A stretch of 12,642 nucleotides of DNA, from the NCBI GenBank assembly GCA_001303885.1, contig LJUE01000028.1, positions 1 to 12,642 on the forward strand, written 5' to 3'. Positions 1-5,525 of the stretch are shown here, in pieces; position 1 is the stretch's first letter; the number at the start of each line of letters is the position of its first letter. The notes below the pieces were generated by a model, which was given only the letters and a program-made list of their open reading frames with translations, did no database searches and had not been told where the DNA came from. Source of the DNA: Planctomycetes bacterium SM23_32. Lineage in GTDB: Bacteria > Planctomycetota > Brocadiia > SM23-32. Made by a program: the position numbers and the translations under genes.

Positions 1-842
1 GCGCCCCCCTGCTGGCCGCCTACGGCGACCTGGCCGCCGAGATGTGGCGCATCCCGACGGCCGAACGGGCCTTTGCCGAGTCAATCGCCGCCTCGGGCGA
101 CTTCCCGTACGGCGAGGTCCGGCTCGCCGCCATGGAGGCCCTCAAGGGTCAATACGCAGGGGCAAGGACCCGCCTTGACGAACTGCTGGCCCGCCGGCCC
201 GACTACGGCCCCGCCCGCATCCAGATGGGCCGTCTGCTCGGGCAGCTGGGCAACGCCGCCGAAGCCGCGGCGGCCCTCAAAGAGATCGCGACCGATTCGG
301 AGCACGAGGTCGCCGCCCGGATCGCACTGGTGGAGGTCAACCTCCAGTCAACCGGCGAGGGCGTCCAGCAGGCACTGGCAAGCGCGCAGATCGCCGCCTC
401 ATCGCGCCCGGACGCCGAGACCTACTCCGTGCTCTCGCGCGCCTTCCTGGCGGCCGGGGACCCGGGCAACGCCGAGACGGCCGCCCGAACGGCCCTGGAA
501 AGAGACCCCCGCTCGGCCGCCGCTCACCTGGCCCTGGCCCGCGTGCTCCAGGCCAGGCAAGACCTGGACGGCGCGCTGACCGAGGTGAACCACGCGCTTG
601 AGATAGACCCCTACCTGGTGCCCGCACTCGAGACGGGCGGCGCCGTCTGGGCCGCCAGGGGCGAGTTCCGCAAATGCGCCGAGTTCTGGAAACGCGCCCT
701 CGCTTTGAACCCCTGGCACGCCGACCTGCACAGGCGTCTGAGCGAGGTGCTCGGCCCCCGGCTGGGCGACTGGACCGGCACCGGCGAGCACCACCAGAAG
801 TACGTCGAGCTTGAGAGGATGCGCACCGAAGCGGCCCATTGA
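1..842 (+). CDS. TPR-repeat protein, 5'-truncated by the window edge
   Basis: The open frame runs in from the left edge (first complete codon at position 3) with no stop, so the true start lies outside; the ATG at 42 is internal. The visible part is built almost wholly of tetratricopeptide-like helix pairs of about 34 residues. Recognisable units end in the usual pattern of a small residue, an acidic or Asn residue and Pro, as in RRPDYGPA, SRPDAETY, ERDPRSAAAH, EIDPYLVPA and ALNPWHADLH. TPR arrays are protein-interaction scaffolds, and the partner cannot be told from this fragment. No membrane segment or catalytic domain is visible in this part; an N-terminal domain could lie upstream. The stop is 33 bp before the argJ start on the same strand, so the two are probably co-transcribed, though a functional link to arginine synthesis is not implied. 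Sure of TPR, unsure of role. Confidence 0.88.
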   Translation, partial: APLLAAYGDLAAEMWRIPTAERAFAESIAASGDFPYGEVRLAAMEALKGQYAGARTRLDELLARRPDYGPARIQMGRLLGQLGNAAEAAAALKEIATDSEHEVAARIALVEVNLQSTGEGVQQALASAQIAASSRPDAETYSVLSRAFLAAGDPGNAETAARTALERDPRSAAAHLALARVLQARQDLDGALTEVNHALEIDPYLVPALETGGAVWAARGEFRKCAEFWKRALALNPWHADLHRRLSEVLGPRLGDWTGTGEHHQKYVELERMRTEAAH

Positions 843-860
843 AGGCGGGCCGACTTGCCG

Positions 861-867
861 GGAGGGG
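861..867 (+). promoter_or_regulatory. Ribosome binding site deciding the argJ start
   Basis: GGAGGGG sits 8 nt before the ATG at 876. An in-frame TTG at 855 would give seven extra residues but lies upstream of this site and has no comparable Shine-Dalgarno of its own. The ATG is therefore preferred. Confidence 0.75.
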
Positions 868-875
868 AAGGACAG

Positions 876-2078
876 ATGGAGATCATCGAGAACGGCGGTC
901 TGCTCGCCGCGGCGGGGTTCCGGGCGGGCTCGGCCCGCGCCGGCATCAAGAAGGCCGAAGGCGAACCCGACGTAGCCCTCATCGTGGCCGATGGCCCCGC
1001 TTCGGCGGCCGGCGTCTTCACGCAGAACAGGTTCGCCGCCGCTGCGGTCCGCTGGAACCGCGCCCTGCTGCCCGCCGATGACGTGCGCGCCGTGCTCGTC
1101 AACTCCGGCAACGCCAACGCCTGCACCGGGGAGCGCGGCGAGGCGGACGCCCGCGCCTCGGCCGAGCTGACCGCCCGGCTCGTCGGCTGCCGGCCCGAGC
1201 AGGTCTGCGTGGCCTCCACCGGCATCATCGGCCACTTCCTGCCCATGGACAAGCTGACGGCCGGCATACGCGCCGCGCACGCCGCGCTGGCCGCCGACGC
1301 GGCGGCCGCCCGGCGCGCCGAACGGGCCATCATGACCACCGACACGCGCCCCAAGTCGGCTGCCGTGCGCCACCGGGTCGCCGGCGCCCCCTTCCACGTG
1401 GGCGGCATGGCCAAAGGCTCCGGCATGATAGCCCCGCACATGGCTACCATGCTGGCCTTCGTGACCACCGATGCGCAGGTGGCCCCCGAACTGCTGACGG
1501 GGCTCCTCCGCGATGCGACCGACCTGACGCTCAACCGCGTCACCGTGGACGGCGACGCGAGCACCAATGACACGGTGCTGGCGCTGGCCGGCGGGGCGTC
1601 GGGCGTGCACATCGGCAAGGGCGGGAGTTCCCGGGAGGCGTTCGCCGAGGCGCTCCACGCCGTGCTGGCGTCGCTGGCCCGCCAGATTGCGGCCGACGGC
1701 GAAGGCGCCACCAGGCTGATCGAGGTGCGCGTGGAGGGCGCGGCGAACGACGACGACGCCGAGACGGCCGCCCGGGCGGTAGCCGAGTCGCTGCTGTTCA
1801 AGTGCGCGGTCTACGGCGGCGATCCCAACTGGGGCCGCATAGTGTGCGCCCTCGGCTACAGCGGCGCCGACGTGCGCCCCGGCCAGACAACGGTCCACAT
1901 CGGCGAGGCCTGCGTCCTGAAGGAAGGCGTCCCCACCGGCGTGGACGCCGCCGCGGCGATGCAGGGCAAGGAGATCACGGTGGCCGTCAGCCTCGGCCCC
2001 GGCCCCGGGCAAGCGGCCGTCTGGACCTGCGACCTGACCGAGGCATACGTGCGCATCAACGCGCACTACTCCACGTAG
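876..2078 (+). CDS. argJ: ArgJ, glutamate N-acetyltransferase / amino-acid N-acetyltransferase
   Basis: 400 residues, a normal ArgJ length. ArgJ transfers the acetyl group of N-acetylornithine to glutamate, the recycling step of arginine biosynthesis. Bifunctional forms also make N-acetylglutamate from acetyl-CoA. The protein is made as a precursor that cuts itself into two chains in the cytoplasm. The cleavage signature KGSGMIAPHMATMLAF is present, so Thr191 should become the N-terminal nucleophile of the beta chain. The oxyanion-hole Thr-Gly is at 115-116 (STGIIG). Other family landmarks are LVNSGNANACTG near the N-terminus, NRVTVDGDASTNDT, YGGDPNWGRI, and a C-terminus of the INxxYST kind. 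ArgJ lies 33 bp after the TPR gene, with no other arg gene visible in this window. Whether this copy is bifunctional or recycling-only cannot be read reliably from sequence alone. Confidence 0.97.
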   Translation: MEIIENGGLLAAAGFRAGSARAGIKKAEGEPDVALIVADGPASAAGVFTQNRFAAAAVRWNRALLPADDVRAVLVNSGNANACTGERGEADARASAELTARLVGCRPEQVCVASTGIIGHFLPMDKLTAGIRAAHAALAADAAAARRAERAIMTTDTRPKSAAVRHRVAGAPFHVGGMAKGSGMIAPHMATMLAFVTTDAQVAPELLTGLLRDATDLTLNRVTVDGDASTNDTVLALAGGASGVHIGKGGSSREAFAEALHAVLASLARQIAADGEGATRLIEVRVEGAANDDDAETAARAVAESLLFKCAVYGGDPNWGRIVCALGYSGADVRPGQTTVHIGEACVLKEGVPTGVDAAAAMQGKEITVAVSLGPGPGQAAVWTCDLTEAYVRINAHYST

Positions 2079-2425
2079 CGTAGCGAATCCCGACGTACGT
2101 GATGGCGCGCGTCACATGCCTATGCCCTTCCGTGGCCGCCCTTTACGCTTTCTTCGGATCTTCCCGACGGCCTCCAAGGGCGTCCTGGCAGGCGCAGGCG
2201 GTCCTTCCATCCAGACCCCCGGAGGCAGCCGTCCTCACCCTGCAGGGCCCGGCACGGGCTTTGCTCCCCCGTCTTTTGACGGGATAGGCAGTTGCCCGTC
2301 CCGGGATGGGGAGGTCACGGAAACTGGCTCTGATTGGCGGCGCACCGTATCCCCCTCCACCGCCTCAGGCCTCTGTGGCCTCCTCTGCTTTTGCATCCTC
2401 GCGCGAGGCCCCGGGCGGAGGCGCA
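2079..2425. other. Convergent intergenic region with tandem short hairpins
   Basis: This 347-bp stretch lies between the 3' ends of argJ (+) and the URO-D-like gene (-). I find no gene in it: the short open frames lack ribosome binding sites and recognisable products. It holds a series of short inverted repeats: GCCCG-GCA-CGGGC (2247-2259), CCCGTC-TTTT-GACGGG (2268-2283), an imperfect CCCGTCC/GGATGGG (2295-2310), AGGCC-TCTGT-GGCCT (2367-2381) and the palindrome CCTCGCGCGAGG (2397-2408). None is followed by a long T run on either strand. They most likely serve transcription termination or mRNA 3'-end protection for the two converging transcripts. Confidence 0.55.
2247..2263 (+). terminator. 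Weak candidate terminator for argJ
   Basis: A 5-bp GC-only stem (GCCCG/CGGGC) with a GCA loop is followed directly by TTTG. A second perfect 6-bp hairpin with a TTTT loop follows at 2268-2283. The T tract is short, so this is a tentative call; a factor-dependent terminator is equally possible. Confidence 0.3.
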
Positions 2426-3682
2426 TTACGCTTCGTACGCTTCCCGGATAGCGCGCCGGGCATCGAACCCCTCCTCGAAAGCGCCTAACCGCGCCTCCAG
2501 CGCACAGGGCGGCTCATAGGAGTCCAGCGCCTCCCCGCCGGCGAACCCCTTCGCCAGCTCCACCATGTAGAGGAAGTTCCGCAACGGCACGTCGGGGGGC
2601 ACGCCGTGGTCCACGGTCGGGACGTAGCGGCCCAGGCGCCGCGCCGTCTCGTAGCGGCGTGCGACTTCGGCGCGCACGCGCGACCTGTCCCCCCGGAGCT
2701 CCCGCTTGTCCACGCCCCCGGATGCGTAGAGGCCCCGATGCCGGGCCAGGTAGGCGGCCGGATCGTTGCCGGCGGCCACCTCCAGAGGCAGGATGCCGTC
2801 TATGGCGGACGGATGGAACACCTCCAGCACCTCCCCCACGTGGCCGTCGCAGTCCATGACCACGCACCGCACGCCCCTGTCCTTGAGGAACTCGTAGATC
2901 CTCCGGTATCGGGGCAGCATGAACTCGCGCATGTCCGCCGGCGAGATCATCGCCGCCGTCTTGTAAGCCATGTCCTCGTTGAGCACAAACTCGTCCACCG
3001 TGATGTGGCTGAGCGGCTTGTCGAGCATCTCGATGATGAAGGAGGTCCAGAACTCCATCATCTCGTGCACCAGCGTCGGCTGTAGGCGGAACATGACGGC
3101 GAGCTCCTCCAGCCCCGTCCAATCGCGGCAGCGCCAGAACAGGCCCGCGATGTTGGCCTGCACGGGCCACTCGCTGTCCGCGCACAGCTCGATCCGCTCG
3201 CGCCAGCACGGTCCCCGCGGATAGCGGCGGTAGGCGTCGGGGTTGAGGCCCGTGGCAGCGGCCTGCGCCGAGTCGTAGCGGAAGCGTTCCGGCGAGTGCG
3301 GGTCGAAACGCTTCTTCATCCGCTCGAAGTCGTCGAGCGTCTTGACCGGGAACTCGATGTAGCGGCGCGGCGCAAACCCCTCGGTCGGCTGACGGACGGC
3401 GTCCACGCGCTTCACGCCCCAATGGTCCACCCAGAGGCGCTTGTTGTCTTTCTCCTCCAGCACGCGCTCTTCGAAGGGCGGTATCGGGCCGTCGTAGAGC
3501 ATGCCGACGGAGGTCCAGGAATCGGCGCCGATGAACTCCCCCCAGCGCTCGCACTGCTCGGGGCTCAGGCCCTGTTTGAGCCACGCCTGGAACGTGGACG
3601 GGCGTGGCCATCCGAAGTAGTAGGGCATCCGGTCGGGCTGGAGCCCCCGGACGATGCGCCGGTATCTCTCACCGCCCGTCAC
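2426..3682 (-). CDS. URO-D superfamily (methyltransferase-like) protein, second gene of operon
   Basis: 418 residues starting at GTG 3682. No other start codon is in frame back to the preceding gene, and the start gives the family-typical opening (ERYRRIVRGLQPDRMPYYF). The pattern PDRxP near residue 17, an all-through alpha/beta barrel-type sequence and a DCDGH motif at 277-281 near a predicted strand end match the uroporphyrinogen-decarboxylase / corrinoid-methyltransferase superfamily. The WxMRQAGRY signature of true HemE is absent, so haem synthesis is unlikely. In the methyl-transferring branch a His-x-Cys pair helps bind zinc at about this position. Here it reads Asp-Cys-Asp, so metal use is doubtful. 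The upstream partner ends 55 bp before this start on the same strand, indicating an operon. No clear Shine-Dalgarno precedes the GTG, which hints at weak or coupled translation. Substrate unknown. Confidence 0.8.
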   Translation of the reverse strand: MTGGERYRRIVRGLQPDRMPYYFGWPRPSTFQAWLKQGLSPEQCERWGEFIGADSWTSVGMLYDGPIPPFEERVLEEKDNKRLWVDHWGVKRVDAVRQPTEGFAPRRYIEFPVKTLDDFERMKKRFDPHSPERFRYDSAQAAATGLNPDAYRRYPRGPCWRERIELCADSEWPVQANIAGLFWRCRDWTGLEELAVMFRLQPTLVHEMMEFWTSFIIEMLDKPLSHITVDEFVLNEDMAYKTAAMISPADMREFMLPRYRRIYEFLKDRGVRCVVMDCDGHVGEVLEVFHPSAIDGILPLEVAAGNDPAAYLARHRGLYASGGVDKRELRGDRSRVRAEVARRYETARRLGRYVPTVDHGVPPDVPLRNFLYMVELAKGFAGGEALDSYEPPCALEARLGAFEEGFDARRAIREAYEA

Positions 3683-3737
3683 GGGGAGTTCCGGTCTCCG
3701 GCAAGGGCGAGGACGAGCGCGAGCACGAGGGGTGCGC

Positions 3738-4781
3738 TCAGTACCAGCCGAGTGCGTAGGCCGCCTCGTACATGGCCACGACGTTCTCGGGCGGGCTCAC
3801 CGCCTGGATGTTGTGGCAGGGGGCCAGCACGTAGCCGCCCCCCTCTCCCAGGATGCGGATGTTGTCGGCCACCTCCGCTTCGACATCGTCCGAGGAGCCG
3901 AACGCGAGCGTGAGCTGGTTGTCCACGGCGCCGTGAAGCGCGACCCGGTCGCCGAACCTGCTCTTGATCGCCTCGCGATCCATGCCCCGGCAGCGCCATT
4001 GGATGGGGTTCAACACGTCAATGCCGGCCTCGATCATGTCCGGAACGATGTCCAGCACCGCCCCATCGCTGTGGAAGAAGACGTAGGCCCCCGCCTCGTG
4101 GGCCAGCTCCATCATGCGCTTCATGCGGGGCAGCAGGAAGCGGTGGATGTGGTCCCGCGACATCAGCAGCCCCTCCTGGGAGCCCATGTCCTCGGCGACG
4201 TAGCTGAGCGTCACCCGGCCGGGGATCTGCTCGTAGATGCGCCGCGTGTTGTCGTAGCAGAAGGCGAAGAGCCGGTCCAGGCAGTAGTCCACGATGTCCG
4301 GGTTGAGCACCAGGTCCATGAACGCCTGCTCCTGTCCCCGCAGCTCCTTGTAGGTGAGGAACGGCTCCGAGCCCCCTCCCTTGATCGGCAGGTGGTCCTT
4401 GCCCTCGACCTGGGCCGGGATCACGGAGTAGTCGAACCAGTCCGGCGTCGGCCACGTGTAGTTCGCCTCGATCTCGTCCACGGACCCATAGCGGGCCAGC
4501 GGGTGGGAGACGCACTCGCGGTAGACGCCGCCCTCGTATTCGACGTCCCGGTAGCGGCAGCCGTGGACATCCTGCCCCTCGGGCACCGGCGGCCCGACGT
4601 AGCGCGCCCACACCGCGACGGGCGCGTCAATGTGCAGGCGCTCGTAGATCTGCGCCAGATCGGCGCAGCCCAGGTGGTCGGCCAGGCGGGCGGTGGCCTC
4701 CGGGGTGGCCCAGTAGTCGGTCGGGATGCGGTCGGGCCGCTCGTGGTTCAGCACGGCCAGCCACCGTTCCTTGGGCGTCAT
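3738..4781 (-). CDS. URO-D superfamily (methyltransferase-like) protein, first gene of operon
   Basis: 347 residues from ATG 4781, giving MTPKERWLAVLNHERPDRIP, the standard opening of this superfamily. A GTG at 4796 (five residues longer) has GAGG about 9 nt upstream and is a real alternative. Conserved-looking features are PDRIP at about 16-20, HSDG at 237-240 and APCHNIQ around Cys322, which together resemble the His-x-Cys...Cys zinc site of methylcobamide:CoM-type methyltransferases. The middle Cys is replaced by Asp239. The HemE motif WxMRQAGRY is absent. Such proteins are known or presumed to act on methylated or corrinoid-linked substrates, but the substrate here cannot be told. A sigma-70-type promoter lies just upstream (4836-4864). 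It forms an operon with the downstream 418-residue relative. No corrinoid protein or corrinoid activator is visible nearby, so an alternative decarboxylase-like or non-enzymatic role remains open. Confidence 0.85.
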   Translation of the reverse strand: MTPKERWLAVLNHERPDRIPTDYWATPEATARLADHLGCADLAQIYERLHIDAPVAVWARYVGPPVPEGQDVHGCRYRDVEYEGGVYRECVSHPLARYGSVDEIEANYTWPTPDWFDYSVIPAQVEGKDHLPIKGGGSEPFLTYKELRGQEQAFMDLVLNPDIVDYCLDRLFAFCYDNTRRIYEQIPGRVTLSYVAEDMGSQEGLLMSRDHIHRFLLPRMKRMMELAHEAGAYVFFHSDGAVLDIVPDMIEAGIDVLNPIQWRCRGMDREAIKSRFGDRVALHGAVDNQLTLAFGSSDDVEAEVADNIRILGEGGGYVLAPCHNIQAVSPPENVVAMYEAAYALGWY

Positions 4782-4790
4782 CGTCTCGGT

Positions 4791-4920
4791 CGGCACGGTC
4801 TCTCGCCTCAACAGAGCGGGCTCCTCAGAGGGGGGAGTATAGCGGCGCCCCCGGCCGGGGTCAACGCGCCTGCGCAGCGGAGCCGCCCGGCCCGCCGGCA
4901 CTTGCGCAGACGGCACGGTC
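4791..4920. repeat. Exact 10-bp direct repeat flanking the divergent promoters
   Basis: CGGCACGGTC occurs at 4791-4800, over the translation-start region of the minus-strand operon, and at 4911-4920, inside the spacer of the rpsO promoter. The copies are 120 bp apart in the same orientation. They could be operator half-sites for a shared regulator or a chance match in GC-rich DNA. Confidence 0.4.
4836..4864 (-). promoter_or_regulatory. Sigma-70-type promoter for the URO-D-like operon
   Basis: Read on the minus strand, TTGACC (4864-4859) and TATACT (4841-4836) are separated by 17 bp. Both boxes are one base from consensus. The predicted start of transcription is near 4829, leaving a leader of roughly 33-48 nt before GTG 4796 or ATG 4781. 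Confidence 0.75.
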
Positions 4921-4931
4921 CGGGGTATAAT
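4902..4931 (+). promoter_or_regulatory. Sigma-70-type promoter for rpsO (and probably pnp)
   Basis: A perfect TATAAT at 4926-4931 is preceded by TTGCGC at 4902-4907 with an 18-bp spacer. Transcription should begin near 4938, giving about 75 nt of leader before rpsO. It lies 37 bp from the -35 box of the divergent operon promoter. Confidence 0.72.
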
Positions 4932-4945
4932 GCCGGCTTTGGAGG

Positions 4946-4980
4946 GCGCGTTCCGCCGCGTGGGCGGAGTCGTGACGCGC
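4946..4980 (+). promoter_or_regulatory. Structured rpsO mRNA leader, candidate S15 autoregulatory element
   Basis: Within the predicted 5' leader, GCGCG (4946-4950) can pair with CGCGC (4976-4980), enclosing a second stem TCCGCC (4952-4957) / GGCGGA (4963-4968) with a GCGTG loop. The right-hand side keeps a 7-nt unpaired strand (4969-4975), so the two stems meet at an asymmetric internal loop. S15 is known to repress its own mRNA in several phyla through leader structures that differ between lineages. That this is such a site is inferred from position and from the weak Shine-Dalgarno of rpsO. Confidence 0.4.
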
Positions 4981-5012
4981 GTCGCTTTGGCGTTGTCAGA
5001 AGTCGAGTGAGA

Positions 5013-5276
5013 ATGGAAAGAGAGCGCAAGGCTGAGCTGATCGGGACGCATCGCATCCACGATGCCGATACCGGGTCGCCTGAGGTGCAGGTGGCCGTGC
5101 TGACCGAACGCATCAACGAACTGACGGAGCATCTGCGTCAGCACAAGAAAGACCATTCGTCGCGTCGGGGGCTGCTGAAGATGGTGGGCAAGCGCTCTGC
5201 GCTGCTCAGGTATCTGAGGCGTGAGGACCCGGAAAGGTACCGGATGACCGTCGAGGCGTTGAAGCTGCGGAAGTGA
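5013..5276 (+). CDS. rpsO: 30S ribosomal protein S15
   Basis: 87 residues, close to the usual 88-89. S15 binds the central domain of 16S rRNA early in assembly of the 30S platform. The family pattern is plain: ERKAELI at the start, DTGSPEVQVAVLTERINELTEHL, then HKKDHSSRRGLLKMVGKRSALLRYLRREDPERY, which includes the rRNA-contacting DTGSPE loop and the HKKD...SRRGL helix turn. The N-terminal helix is slightly short and unusual (IGTHRIHDADTG in place of the more common KFxxHExDTG). The ATG at 5013 has only a poor Shine-Dalgarno (GAGTGAGA), which suits a leader under translational control. It is followed by pnp on the same strand, the classic rpsO-pnp arrangement of many bacteria. Confidence 0.98.
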   Translation: MERERKAELIGTHRIHDADTGSPEVQVAVLTERINELTEHLRQHKKDHSSRRGLLKMVGKRSALLRYLRREDPERYRMTVEALKLRK

Positions 5277-5300
5277 GAGAAGGCTGTTCAGCGATCCCTC

Positions 5301-5335
5301 CCTGGCAGTGCGTTGAGTGGGGTAGTTCCCCCAGG
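5301..5335 (+). promoter_or_regulatory. Stem-loop in the rpsO-pnp spacer
   Basis: GGGG (5319-5322) and CCCC (5328-5331) form a small hairpin with a TAGTT loop. CCTGG at 5301-5305 and CCAGG at 5331-5335 offer a competing or enclosing stem. There is no T run, so read-through into pnp is expected; the structure may instead set the 3' end of a processed rpsO message. Confidence 0.35.
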
Positions 5336-5411
5336 TCCGACGCCGCAAAGACGCGCGTGAGCATCCCGTGACCTATCGTCCTGCTGATCCGGGTGTCGCC
5401 CGCCCAGAACT

Positions 5412-5448
5412 GCGCACCGGCACTTCAGAGGGGTGCCGTCCGCTGCGC
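5412..5448 (+). promoter_or_regulatory. Large stem-loop in the pnp leader
   Basis: CGGCAC (5418-5423) pairs with GTGCCG (5433-5438) around a 9-nt loop. Below an asymmetric internal loop, GCGCA (5412-5416) pairs with TGCGC (5444-5448). In E. coli a double-stranded pnp leader is cut by RNase III and then PNPase represses its own translation; this hairpin sits in the matching place. The parallel is by position, not by sequence. Confidence 0.45.
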
Positions 5449-5512
5449 GCCGGGACCGGGGACGCCGTGAGGGCCCGTTGAGGTGATCCGAGGAGATACC
5501 GTTTGCTGATGA

Positions 5513-5518
5513 AGAGGA
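5513..5518 (+). promoter_or_regulatory. Ribosome binding site of pnp
   Basis: AGAGGA lies 7 nt before GTG 5526 (10 nt before the adjacent GTG 5529). It supports a GTG start, as no in-frame ATG lies nearby. Confidence 0.65.
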
Positions 5519-5525
5519 ACGAAGC

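Noticed and set aside
855..875. TTG start for argJ seven codons upstream
   Set aside because: The strong GGAGGGG site lies between this codon and ATG 876 and fits only the latter.
399..2066. Long minus-strand open frame across the TPR gene and argJ
   Set aside because: It is rich in Gly, Arg, His and Ala with no domain, has no ribosome binding site, and mirrors the codon pattern of argJ. It is a GC-rich shadow.
4797..5348. Upstream extension of the URO-D-like frame to 5348
   Set aside because: It would run antisense through rpsO and across both promoters; the family-typical N-terminus begins at 4781.
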